A DNA stretch of 64,000 bases from Nocardia aurea (GTDB lineage Bacteria > Actinomycetota > Actinomycetes > Mycobacteriales > Mycobacteriaceae). The translations under genes and the position numbers were made by a program. Where the stretch lies: positions 1-64,000 of the forward strand of contig NZ_QCYJ01000115.1 in the NCBI RefSeq assembly GCF_003123685.1. Reading direction: 5' to 3'. Numbering within the stretch: position 1 is the stretch's first letter; each line of letters opens with the position of its first letter. Shown here in pieces: positions 45,978 to 53,397 of the stretch. Below the pieces are notes generated by a model, which ran no database searches, was not told the DNA's origin, and was given only the letters and a program-made list of their open reading frames with translations.

Positions 45978-46535
45978 CTACCTTGCTTGGCAGGCCGCCG
46001 AATCGAGTTTCGCCGCCCGCACGATATTGCAGGTGAACAGGTTCGACACCTTCCACTGATCGTCCTGCGCGACGAATTCGACGAAGGCGTCCTGCACCGG
46101 TTTACCGTCGATCGTGACGTCGGCGTCGGCTTTCAATTTCCCGTCGACGGGATTCTGCACGCCGGTGATCGTCACCTTCACGTTGTTGCGCTCGGCGGCG
46201 TCGACGAGTTTGTCGACCAGTTGCGGATCCCGTTCGGCATCCTGCACCCAGGCGGTCTTCTCCTCGGCGCCGACCGTCGGATCGAAGGCCCGGTTGATAC
46301 GGGTATTGAGTTCCTCGGCCGTCGGTTTCGCCAGATTCGGCGGTGTGGTCGAGGTCGGCGCCTCGCCCTCGATGAGCGCGTCCTGGCTCTTACCCGATTC
46401 GAAGTTGTTCACGGCCGAGGTGGTGGCGGGCGACGCGCCGGAGTCCCCGCCGTCGGAGGAGGAGCACGCGGCGAGGCCGACGGCCGCGCCGATGGTGAGT
46501 ACGGCCACGACGGCGCGTACCGAGCGAAGTTTCAC
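45978..46535 (-). CDS. Secreted lipoprotein with NTF2-like low-molecular-weight antigen fold
   Basis: 185 aa from GTG 46535 with AGGGGA upstream. A signal peptide and lipobox lie in VRAVVAVLTIGAAVGLAACS (Cys about residue 22). The mature domain (PTAEELNTRINRAFDPTVGA... KVTITGVQNPVDGKLKADAD... WKVSNLFTCNIV) resembles the Mtb12/low-molecular-weight T-cell antigen family of mycobacteria. Two other Cys (near residues 171 and 182) could form a disulfide. The function is unknown. A GTG start and leader precede it without an obvious operon partner. Confidence 0.8.
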   Translation of the reverse strand: MKLRSVRAVVAVLTIGAAVGLAACSSSDGGDSGASPATTSAVNNFESGKSQDALIEGEAPTSTTPPNLAKPTAEELNTRINRAFDPTVGAEEKTAWVQDAERDPQLVDKLVDAAERNNVKVTITGVQNPVDGKLKADADVTIDGKPVQDAFVEFVAQDDQWKVSNLFTCNIVRAAKLDSAACQAR

Positions 46536-46603
46536 GAAATTCCCCTGGTGTGAAAGTAATTCGCCGCACCCGGAACGGGCGGCGATCGGCGGTATCGGCT
46601 CGA

Positions 46604-46972
46604 TCAGCTCGAATAGCCCTGTGTGCAACGCCAGTTCACGACGTAACCGCCGTAGACGCGGGAGAGGGCGGTATCGCGTGCCGCCGGGTAATTGCTGCTC
46701 GACGCGCTGCTCCAGTGCGTCCTCGACCTGGCCAGCACCCCGCACCCGTTGCGCCAGGAGATGCTCACCGAGCAGCCGGGACCGCAGGAGTTCACCGCGT
46801 TGATCTCGGCCGCGTTGTAGCTGCCGTAATTGTTGCTGATGCTGTATCGGCCGTTGCTGCCGACGGCGATCGCGCCGTAGAACCCGGTCTGGGCTTGCGC
46901 GGCGGGCGCGGCGGTCGCCAGCGCCACGCCGGCCGCCGCCACCGCGACGGCCGTCGTGAGAAATTTCTTCAC
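46604..46972 (-). CDS. Secreted DUF4189 protein
   Basis: 122 aa from GTG 46972. A Sec signal peptide (KKFLTTAVAVAAAGVALATA, cut near AQA) precedes the DUF4189 repeat domain YGAIAVGSNGRYSISNNYGS... NSCGPGCSVSISWRNGCGVL. The Cys cluster C-x3-C-x8-C plus a distant Cys suggests two disulfides in the exported form. DUF4189 proteins are common in Nocardia and of unknown function. Confidence 0.85.
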   Translation of the reverse strand: MKKFLTTAVAVAAAGVALATAAPAAQAQTGFYGAIAVGSNGRYSISNNYGSYNAAEINAVNSCGPGCSVSISWRNGCGVLARSRTHWSSASSSNYPAARDTALSRVYGGYVVNWRCTQGYSS

Positions 46973-47111
46973 GGAATCGAATGCCCCTTCTCATCGAATG
47001 TCCATTCCCCGATGGACAGGTGTCAACGTACAGTTGCCGCGTCCGGCCTGACAACCGAGTGAATCTTCACCGCGAGCGTGTTCGGGGCTGCCTTTACGGT
47101 GGGCCATCCGA

Positions 47112-47117
47112 TATGTT
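47112..47117 (+). promoter_or_regulatory. -10 element (TATGTT) of the TIGR03085-like gene, leaderless
   Basis: TATGTT, 6 bases, then GTG 47124. Confidence 0.5.
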
Positions 47118-47123
47118 CGGCAG

Positions 47124-47747
47124 GTGAATATGGCGCAGCGAGAACGTCGGGATCTGGTCGAGACGATGTCCGCGGTCGGCCCGGACGCGCCGACCCTGTG
47201 CGGGACGTGGACGGTGCGAGATCTGGCCGCGCACTTGATCGTTCGCGAGCGCCGCCCGGATGCCTCGCTCGGCATCATGCTGAAACCGTTCGCCGGACAT
47301 CTCGAATCCGTGCAGAACAAGGCCGCTGCCGAACCGTTCGACGATCTGCTCGAACTCGTCCGCACCGGCCCGCCGCTGTGGTCACCGCTGAAGCCGATCG
47401 ACGCCGTGGCCAATCTCGGTGAGATGTTCGTCCACCACGAGGACGTGCGTCGGGCCGCGCCAGGTTGGGAGCCGCGCCGACTGAGCGCGGACGACGAGAC
47501 CGCCCTGTGGAACATGGTCCGCCGGATGGGCCGCGCGGCCTACCGCAAATCGCCGGTCGCGGTGGCCCTGGAGACCCCGGATGGTCGGCAGGCGCAGGTG
47601 AAGAAGGCCCAGGGCCCCGTCGTGACGCTGGTCGGCGCGCCGTCGGAACTGGTGCTGCACGCCTTCGGTCGCGATCAGGTACGCATCGAGACGCGCGGTG
47701 AGCCCGACGCCGTACGCGCGGTACTCGAGCTCGATCGGTCGATCTAG
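47124..47747 (+). CDS. TIGR03085-family putative metal-binding protein (DinB/maleylpyruvate isomerase-like)
   Basis: 207 aa. A four-helix-bundle DinB-like N-terminus (AQRERRDLVETMSAVGPDAP, LCGTWTVRDLAAHLIVRERR) with His in AAHL and in EMFVHHEDVRRA as likely metal ligands, followed by a beta-rich C-terminus (VAVALETPDGRQAQVKKAQG then PVVTLVGAPSELVLHAFGR). It probably uses mycothiol, like mycothiol-dependent maleylpyruvate isomerases, but the substrate is unknown. GTG 47124 (leaderless) or ATG 47130 is the start. Confidence 0.82.
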   Translation: MNMAQRERRDLVETMSAVGPDAPTLCGTWTVRDLAAHLIVRERRPDASLGIMLKPFAGHLESVQNKAAAEPFDDLLELVRTGPPLWSPLKPIDAVANLGEMFVHHEDVRRAAPGWEPRRLSADDETALWNMVRRMGRAAYRKSPVAVALETPDGRQAQVKKAQGPVVTLVGAPSELVLHAFGRDQVRIETRGEPDAVRAVLELDRSI

Positions 47748-47859
47748 GTTCGTCTCGAGGTCTGTGCTGGGGTGGCGCCAGCCGCCGAAAGGCCCCTCTT
47801 CCGGGGCTCGAGGCGCGTGATACCTGTGTTGCGGATGGTCGCAGCGGTGCGTTTGCGGC

Positions 47860-47865
47860 TAGCCT
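47860..47865 (+). promoter_or_regulatory. -10 element (TAGCCT) of ftsK, leaderless
   Basis: TAGCCT, 6 bases, then ATG 47872. Confidence 0.55.
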
Positions 47866-47871
47866 GAGTCC

Positions 47872-50493
47872 ATGGCAGGTAAGCCCCGCAGCACCACGTC
47901 GTCCAGTGCGCGGGCGGGAGCGGCCCGGGGGAGGGCGGGCGCGGCTCGGCCACGCTCGGCCGCACCGCGCCGCGGGACCGCGCCGAACGGGCGTGCCACC
48001 CCGGCGCGACGCCCCGCCCCGAGGACGGCGACCCGCGCGTCCAATCGCGCGTCGAACACCGCCCCGCTGGCCGTGGTCAGTCGTGCCGTCGGCAGCGGCT
48101 GGACCATGATCGCGCGCGGGGTCGGCGCGGCGACGCGAACGTTGAGCAAGGCCGGCGAGATCGAACACGGTCACCGGCGTGACGGGATCGCGCTCGCGCT
48201 GATCGCGCTCAGCGCCGTGATCGCGGCCGCGGTCTGGCTGTCGGCGGGTGGCCCGGTCGGACACTGGGTCGACGAGGGCATCCGCGCCGTTTCAGGGTCC
48301 GCCTCGGCGGCCCTGCCGTTCGTCGCCTGCGGTATCGCGGTCATCCTGATGCGCACCGAGCCGCGCCCGGAGATCAGGCCGCGCCTGGTACTGGGCGGGT
48401 TGCTCGTGGGTCTGCCGCTGCTGGGCATCTGGCATCTCGCGGCGGACGCCCCCGGTGACGCGCACGGTCGTTCGCGCGCGGCCGGTTTCGTCGGTTTCGC
48501 GGTCGGCGGTCCGCTGGCGGGCGGACTCACCGCGTGGCTGGCCGTGCCGATTCTGTTGCTGGCCATCGTCTTCGGCGTGCTGCTTCTCACCGGCACCACC
48601 GTCCGTGAGGTGCCGCAGCGGTTGCGCGAGTATTTCGGCACCGCGAGCGGTGGTGACGAATACGGCGAATACCAGGGTGAACAACTCGAATTCGACCCGG
48701 CGAACTACGACGCCGAAGGATTCCCGGTCGGCCGCGGCCGTACGCGCAGGCGCGGCCGGACCCCCACCGAGAACTATCCGGCCGACGAGTTCGGCGATCC
48801 GAACGCCGTCACCGAGGCGCTCGGCGAACCACCGTTGCGCGATGCCAAGACCATCGCCACCGCGGCCGAATTCGGCGCCGAGATCGATGCCACGCCACCG
48901 AAGCCGACGCCGAGGAAACGGGCCGCGCCGAAGGTCGCCGACCAGACCCCGCCCCCGCCGAAAGAACCAGAATTCGTCGCGGATCGGGTCACCGAGGGCG
49001 ATTACACGCTGCCGCCGGTTTCCCTGCTCACCGACGGCGATCCGCCGAAGAAGCGCAGTGCCGCCAACGAATCGATGATCGAGGCGATCACCGAGGTGCT
49101 GGTGCAGTTCAAGATCGACGCGGCGGTCACCGGGTTCGTGCGTGGCCCGACCGTCACCAGGTACGAGGTGGAACTCGGTCCGGGCGTGAAGGTCGAGAAG
49201 ATCACCGCGCTGGCCCGCAATATCGCCTACGCCGTCGCCACCGAGAACGTCCGGCTGCTCGCCCCGATTCCCGGCAAATCCGCCGTCGGCATCGAGGTCC
49301 CGAATTCCGACCGCGAGCTGGTGCGCCTGGCCGACGTCCTCAAGGCGCCGTCGACCCGCAACGATCACCATCCGTTGGTGATCGGGCTCGGCAAGAACAT
49401 CGAAGGCGAATTCGTGTCGGCCAATCTCGCCAAGATGCCGCATCTGCTCGTCGCGGGCTCCACCGGTTCCGGTAAGTCCAGTTTCGTGAACTCGATGCTG
49501 GTGTCGCTGTTGCAGCGGGCCACCCCGGAAGAGGTCAGGATGATCCTGATCGACCCCAAGATGGTGGAGCTGACCCCCTACGAGGGGATTCCGCACCTGA
49601 TCACGCCGATCATCACCCAGCCCAAGAAGGCCGCGGCCGCGTTGTCCTGGCTGGTCGAGGAGATGGAACAGCGCTATCAGGACATGCAGGCCAACAAGGT
49701 TCGCCATATCGACGACTTCAACAAGAAGGTGAAGTCGGGGGCCATCACCGCGCCGCTCGGCAGCGAACGGGTGTACCGCCCCTACCCGTACATCCTCGCC
49801 ATCGTCGACGAACTCGCCGACCTCATGATGACGGCCCCGCGCGATGTCGAGGAAGCCATCGTCCGTATCACCCAGAAGGCGCGCGCCGCGGGCATCCACC
49901 TGGTCCTGGCCACCCAGCGCCCGTCGGTCGACGTGGTGACCGGGCTGATCAAGACCAATGTCCCCTCGCGCCTGGCCTTCGCCACCTCGTCGCTGACCGA
50001 CTCCCGCGTCATCCTCGATCAACCGGGCGCCGAGAAGCTGATCGGCATGGGCGACGCGCTGTTCCTGCCGATGGGCGCGGGTAAACCGACCCGCCTGCAG
50101 GGTGCTTTCATCAGCGACGAGGAGATCCACGGCGTCGTCGAATTCAGCAAGAACCAGGCCGAACCCGAATATCAGGAGGGTGTGACCGCGGCGAAGGCGG
50201 GCGAGAAGAAGGATGTCGATCCCGATATCGGCGACGATCTCGATGTCTTCCTCCAGGCCGTGGAACTGGTCGTCACGTCGCAATTCGGGTCGACATCGAT
50301 GCTGCAACGCAAACTGCGCGTCGGATTCGCCAAAGCGGGCCGTCTGATGGATCTGATGGAGACCAGGGGGGTCGTCGGACCCAGCGAAGGGTCCAAGGCC
50401 CGCGACGTGCTCATCAAACCCGACGAGCTCGACGGTCTGCTGTGGAGTATTCGCGGCGGCGACGCACCGGACGCCGACGGCGAGGACGAGTAG
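47872..50493 (+). CDS. ftsK: DNA translocase FtsK/SpoIIIE
   Basis: 873 aa. It pumps chromosomal DNA through the division septum. A basic, Arg/Ala-rich N-terminus (1-75) precedes four to five membrane helices (about 100-240), then an acidic/Pro linker. The motor has EAITEVLVQFKIDAAVTGFV, Walker A in LVAGSTGSGKSSFVNS (about 530), Walker B in YPYILAIVDELADLMMTAPR (about 640) and VLATQRPSVDVVTGLIKTN. The C-terminal gamma winged helix (ELVVTSQFGSTSMLQRKLRV then GFAKAGRLMDLMETRGVVGP) reads KOPS/FRS sites. It corresponds to Rv2748c. The tRNA-like cluster starts at its stop codon. Confidence 0.96.
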   Translation: MAGKPRSTTSSSARAGAARGRAGAARPRSAAPRRGTAPNGRATPARRPAPRTATRASNRASNTAPLAVVSRAVGSGWTMIARGVGAATRTLSKAGEIEHGHRRDGIALALIALSAVIAAAVWLSAGGPVGHWVDEGIRAVSGSASAALPFVACGIAVILMRTEPRPEIRPRLVLGGLLVGLPLLGIWHLAADAPGDAHGRSRAAGFVGFAVGGPLAGGLTAWLAVPILLLAIVFGVLLLTGTTVREVPQRLREYFGTASGGDEYGEYQGEQLEFDPANYDAEGFPVGRGRTRRRGRTPTENYPADEFGDPNAVTEALGEPPLRDAKTIATAAEFGAEIDATPPKPTPRKRAAPKVADQTPPPPKEPEFVADRVTEGDYTLPPVSLLTDGDPPKKRSAANESMIEAITEVLVQFKIDAAVTGFVRGPTVTRYEVELGPGVKVEKITALARNIAYAVATENVRLLAPIPGKSAVGIEVPNSDRELVRLADVLKAPSTRNDHHPLVIGLGKNIEGEFVSANLAKMPHLLVAGSTGSGKSSFVNSMLVSLLQRATPEEVRMILIDPKMVELTPYEGIPHLITPIITQPKKAAAALSWLVEEMEQRYQDMQANKVRHIDDFNKKVKSGAITAPLGSERVYRPYPYILAIVDELADLMMTAPRDVEEAIVRITQKARAAGIHLVLATQRPSVDVVTGLIKTNVPSRLAFATSSLTDSRVILDQPGAEKLIGMGDALFLPMGAGKPTRLQGAFISDEEIHGVVEFSKNQAEPEYQEGVTAAKAGEKKDVDPDIGDDLDVFLQAVELVVTSQFGSTSMLQRKLRVGFAKAGRLMDLMETRGVVGPSEGSKARDVLIKPDELDGLLWSIRGGDAPDADGEDE

Positions 50494-50562
50494 CTCGTCG
50501 TGGAGTCGAACCACGCGACCGGGCCTTATGAGAGCCCGGCGGCGAACCTGCGTGAGCCTCGC
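50491..50562 (-). pseudogene. tRNA-Met-like remnant (anticodon CAT)
   Basis: On the minus strand a D-like hairpin (GCGA... TCGC), an anticodon arm CCGGGC-TCTCATAAG-GCCCGG with a central CAT, and a perfect T-arm CGTGG-TTCGACT-CCACG are visible. The 5' acceptor strand does not pair properly with the 3' strand (ACGAGCT), and an extra hairpin GCGTC-ACCATC-GACGC lies where the acceptor should be. It is a broken or strongly altered tRNA. Its 3' end overlaps the ftsK stop. Confidence 0.45.
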
Positions 50563-50582
50563 GCGTCGATGGTGACGCGTAG

Positions 50583-50653
50583 CTGGAGTGCCAGGATTCG
50601 AACCTGAACCGACTGAACCAAAATCAGCCGTGCTGCCCTTACACCACACTCCA
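50583..50653 (-). tRNA. tRNA-Gln (anticodon TTG)
   Basis: 71 nt. The acceptor TGGAGTG pairs fully with CACTCCA, discriminator G. D-arm GTGTAAGGGCAGCAC, anticodon arm CTGA-TTTTGGT-TCAG with anticodon TTG, T-arm with the GTTCGAAT loop. The pattern matches actinobacterial tRNA-Gln. CCA is not encoded. Confidence 0.82.
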
Positions 50654-50695
50654 ATGGCGCGCCCGGGATCGCTCTCTCCATCGAGCTACGGACGC
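50654..50695 (-). pseudogene. 5' fragment of a tRNA (Arg-like)
   Basis: GCGTCCG-TA-GCTC...GAGC is a typical acceptor strand, TA linker and D-arm (GCTCGATGGAGAGAGC), as in tRNA-Arg. The sequence then runs directly into the tRNA-Gln gene with no anticodon or T-arm, so this is a truncated tRNA. Confidence 0.5.
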
Positions 50696-50720
50696 TTGCC
50701 CCGCGTTCGGCACGGGATCG

Positions 50721-50794
50721 TTCCCTCGGCGAGATTCGAACTCGCATCTACCGGTTCCTAGGGCCGGCGCCTCTGCCAGTTGGGCCACGAGGGA
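50721..50794 (-). tRNA. tRNA-like gene with enlarged anticodon loop (CCTAGG core)
   Basis: 74 nt. The acceptor TCCCTCG pairs perfectly with CGAGGGA (discriminator A), and the T-arm GCGAG-TTCGAAT-CTCGC is perfect. The D-stem is poor. The anticodon stem GCCGG/CCGGT closes a 9-nt loop CCCTAGGAA instead of 7, so the anticodon is ambiguous (TAG, CTA or AGG by position). There is no long variable arm, so it is not a normal Leu or Ser tRNA. It is possibly an array-type or decayed tRNA. Confidence 0.5.
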
Positions 50795-50846
50795 TTGTCT
50801 GTGTGTGCTCGATGAGCCACATCCGCGTGCCAGGGCGCCCGTACAC

Positions 50847-50886
50847 AGAAAAAGGGTCACTCCCGGCGCTTGCCGCGAAGTGACCC
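50847..50886 (-). terminator. Minus-strand intrinsic terminator
   Basis: Read on the minus strand: GGGTCACT, 17-nt GC-rich loop, AGTGACCC (50854-50886), then TTTTTCTGTG. A stem of 8 bp plus a T-run makes it a convincing terminator for a transcript coming from about 51120-50890, not for the tRNA cluster, which lies beyond it. Confidence 0.65.
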
Positions 50887-50915
50887 CTGTCTCAGGTCTG
50901 CTCGATATCGAGACC

Positions 50916-51023
50916 TCAGAGGCCGCTCCCGGAGCGTGCGAAGCACATGGCCGATAGCGCGGCACGGCTGCGCCGGACACCACGCGGCGACGACTGTCGC
51001 TCTCGCACGGTTTGCCCGATCAT
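50916..51023 (-). CDS. Possible short Arg-rich peptide gene
   Basis: 35 codons from ATG 51023 (MIGQTVRERQSSPRGVRRSR then AALSAMCFARSGSGL), with AAGGGA about 14 bases upstream and a convincing terminator 30 bases downstream of the stop. An in-frame ATG at 51116 gives 66 aa. I know no homologue. Alternatively the transcript is non-coding: it also has a CCGCC-gcaca-GGCGG hairpin and an AGGTCT...AGACCT hairpin. Confidence 0.3.
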   Translation of the reverse strand: MIGQTVRERQSSPRGVRRSRAALSAMCFARSGSGL

Positions 51024-51272
51024 GTGCCTGGTCCCTTCGGTTTCCGCCTGTGCGGCGGTCGATTTCGTCGGGTTCGACGCTAACACCCGAAATCGGTACG
51101 CGAAACCCATTTTCACGTGGTGTCGCGACGTTTCTGCCGAGGCGGGGCACCGGGATGCCGCGACGGTGACGATCGGCCGGGTGTGAAATCATGGTCAGCA
51201 ACTCGGCCGCAACGTTGCCAGAACGGACAAATCGGGCATGATGGCAGTCATGAACTTCGATCGGACCACCGC

Positions 51273-52265
51273 ATGCAGGTAACCGCACTGATCTGGGTGA
51301 TCACTATCGTGGTGATCCTCGGCCTGTTCGTCTTCGATTTCTTCGCCCATGTGCGCACCCCGCACGACCCGACCTTCAAGGAATCGGGATTCTGGTCGGC
51401 TGTCTATATCGGCATCGCGCTGCTGTTCGGCGGATTCGTCGCCTGGAAATGGGGCAGCACCTACGCGGGGGAGTACTACGCGGGTTTCGTCACCGAGAAA
51501 GCACTCTCGGTGGACAACCTGTTCGTCTTCCTCATCATCATGACCACCTTCGCGGTGCCCAGGATCTACCAGCAGAAGGTGCTGCTGATCGGCATCGTGC
51601 TCGCGCTGGTGATGCGCGGTGTCTTCATCGCCGTCGGCGCGGCCGCCATCAACGCCTTCAGCTGGGTCTTCTATCTGTTCGGGGCGTTTCTCATCTTCAC
51701 CGCGGTGAAATTGCTCAAGGACAGCGGCCACGAGGTCGAGGTCGAGGAGAAACGCGACAGCAGAATCGTCGCGTTGGCGAAAAGGATTCTGCCCACCACC
51801 GACGAATACGACGGCGACAAACTCGTCACCCGTATCGACGGCAAGCGGGCTGTCACGCCGCTGCTGCTGGCGCTGCTCGCGATCGGATTCGCGGATCTGC
51901 TGTTCGCGCTCGACTCCATTCCGGCGATCTACGGCCTGACCGAACAGCCGTATCTGGTGTTCACGGCGAACGCCTTCGCGCTGATGGGGCTGCGTCAGCT
52001 GTACTTCCTCATCGGCGGACTGCTCGACCGGTTGGTGTACCTGTCCTACGGCCTGTCCGCGATCCTCGCGTTCATCGGCGCGAAACTGGTGCTGCACGCG
52101 CTGCACGAGAACACGCTGCCGTTCGTCAACGGCGGTGAACACATCTCGGTACCGGAGATCTCGACCCCGGTCTCGCTCGGGGTGATCCTCGGCATCCTCG
52201 TCGTCGCCACCGTCGCGAGCCTGATCAAGACGCGCGGCGGTGTGAGCGCGCCCCCGCAGGCCTGA
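51273..52265 (+). CDS. TerC-family integral membrane protein
   Basis: 330 aa with about nine hydrophobic helices: TALIWVITIVVILGLFVFDF, YAGFVTEKALSVDNLFVFLI, MRGVFIAVGAAAINAFSWVF, TPLLLALLAIGFADLLFALD and SIPAIYGLTEQPYLVFTANA. The paired acidic motifs EKALSVDNLFVF and FADLLFALDSIPA are the metal-site signature of TerC/Alx, a family linked to tellurite resistance and Mn2+ export. A charged loop separates the halves. No ribosome site is seen. A 13-codon frame (51241-51282) overlaps the start. Confidence 0.9.
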   Translation: MQVTALIWVITIVVILGLFVFDFFAHVRTPHDPTFKESGFWSAVYIGIALLFGGFVAWKWGSTYAGEYYAGFVTEKALSVDNLFVFLIIMTTFAVPRIYQQKVLLIGIVLALVMRGVFIAVGAAAINAFSWVFYLFGAFLIFTAVKLLKDSGHEVEVEEKRDSRIVALAKRILPTTDEYDGDKLVTRIDGKRAVTPLLLALLAIGFADLLFALDSIPAIYGLTEQPYLVFTANAFALMGLRQLYFLIGGLLDRLVYLSYGLSAILAFIGAKLVLHALHENTLPFVNGGEHISVPEISTPVSLGVILGILVVATVASLIKTRGGVSAPPQA

Positions 52266-52279
52266 CCTCCGCGAAAAGG

Positions 52280-52312
52280 ACAGCCCCTCGATCGTCGCGA
52301 TCGAGGGGCTGT
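52280..52312. terminator. Bidirectional terminator between terC and the YciI-like gene
   Basis: A perfect 15-bp stem (52280-52294 with 52298-52312) and a 3-nt TCG loop, between two convergent genes. Confidence 0.75.
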
Positions 52313-52325
52313 GTCGTCTGTCCGA

Positions 52326-52610
52326 TCAGGACGCGAACGCGCCCATCACCGGGAGCCACTCGACCGCGCGCACCGCGTCGACGAGGCCCTGACGGGCGAA
52401 CGGATCCTGGGTCAGCAGATCCTTCAGCGCGGCCTCGTCCTCGGCCCGGAAGATCAGCAGTGCGCCCGAGCCGTCGGGATACGGGCCGCTGCTGAGCAGT
52501 GTGCCCTCGTCGACCAGGCCGAACAGCCATCCGCGATGGTCGCCGCGATGGATGTCGCGGTCCGGGAGGGTGGCCTCGGAGTATGTGTAGTGAACGGCGA
52601 AGATCGGCAC
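52326..52610 (-). CDS. YciI-like protein (Rv2749-like)
   Basis: 94 aa from GTG 52610 (PIFAVHYTYSEATLPDRDIH), with AGGAAG upstream. FAVHYTYS, DRDIHRGDHRGWLFGLVDEG, LLSSGPYPDGSGALLIFRAE and TQDPFARQGLVDAVRAVEWL are the YciI signature, including the conserved His/Asp pair (H7, D near 77) of the proposed active site. The enzymatic role is unknown. It sits next to the ftsK/argA region as in mycobacteria. Confidence 0.85.
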   Translation of the reverse strand: MPIFAVHYTYSEATLPDRDIHRGDHRGWLFGLVDEGTLLSSGPYPDGSGALLIFRAEDEAALKDLLTQDPFARQGLVDAVRAVEWLPVMGAFAS

Positions 52611-52627
52611 GGTGGTCGCTTCCTGTC

Positions 52628-53194
52628 TCAGAGGGTCAGCAGCATTCGAGTATTGCCGAGGGTGTTCGGCTTCACATAGCTGAGGTCGAGGAATTCCGCG
52701 ACGCCGGTGTCGTAGGAGCGGCACATCTCGGCGTAGACCTCGGCGGTGACCGGGGTGCCGTCGATTTCGGCGAAGCCGTGCCTGCTGAAGAAATCCACCT
52801 CGAAGGTCAGCACGAACAGCCTGCTCAGCTCCAATTCCCTGGCCACGGTGATCAGGCGTTCCACGATGAGTCTGCCCACACCGTGGCCTTTCACATCGGG
52901 GTGCACCGCGACCGTGCGGACCTCGCCGAGATCGGCCCACAGCACGTGCAGCGCGCCACAGCCGACGATCCTGCCCGCCAGTTCGGCGACCCAGAACTCC
53001 TGTACCGCCTCGTACAGTGTGACCAGGCTCTTCTCCAGCAGGATCCGGCCCGCGTAGACGTCGACCAGGCGCTTGATATCGGGGATGTCGGAGGTTCGCG
53101 CGCGTCGCACTACCGGGATGACAGGCTGCGCGGCGGGTGCCGCGCCCGGATAGGCGTCGCTGGTCGAACCACCCTGTGGTCCCCGAGAGGTCAT
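52628..53194 (-). CDS. argA: Amino-acid N-acetyltransferase (ArgA-like GNAT)
   Basis: 188 aa. A GNAT domain with VVRRARTSDIPDIKRLVDVY, ELAGRIVGCGALHVLWADLG, EVRTVAVHPDVKGHGVGRLI (acetyl-CoA loop with the GHGVG variant of Q/RxxGxG/A) and LFVLTFEVDFFSRHGFAEID. It is the counterpart of Rv2747, the stand-alone glutamate N-acetyltransferase for arginine synthesis. The start at ATG 53194 is leaderless (TACTCT, 7-nt spacer). The first 30 residues are not conserved. Confidence 0.88.
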   Translation of the reverse strand: MTSRGPQGGSTSDAYPGAAPAAQPVIPVVRRARTSDIPDIKRLVDVYAGRILLEKSLVTLYEAVQEFWVAELAGRIVGCGALHVLWADLGEVRTVAVHPDVKGHGVGRLIVERLITVARELELSRLFVLTFEVDFFSRHGFAEIDGTPVTAEVYAEMCRSYDTGVAEFLDLSYVKPNTLGNTRMLLTL

Positions 53195-53201
53195 GGGGTG
53201 C

Positions 53202-53207
53202 AGAGTA
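53202..53207 (-). promoter_or_regulatory. -10 element (TACTCT) of argA, leaderless
   Basis: On the minus strand TACTCT, 7 bases, then ATG 53194. Confidence 0.5.
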
Positions 53208-53397
53208 GTCGGCCCGGTTACCGATAGTCTGATCGTGTGCCGCACATCCTGTCGTTCCGCTCACCGCATCGCGCCGGGCACGACGACCGGGCGCGAAACG
53301 GCGCGGGACACGCGGTCGAAGTGGGGCCCGTCGGCGCGAGAGCGGGGGCGCCCGTGTGCGTCGCCGTGCCGGAGCCGAGCTTCGGCGAGGCGAGGGC

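Noticed and set aside
50490-50800. tmRNA (ssrA)
   Set aside because: No tag-peptide frame and no tmRNA 5' end is seen; the arms fit separate tRNA-like units better.
50990-51272. Mn2+ (yybP-ykoY-type) riboswitch before terC
   Set aside because: I could not find the conserved core bases of that riboswitch; the region contains instead a minus-strand transcript unit.
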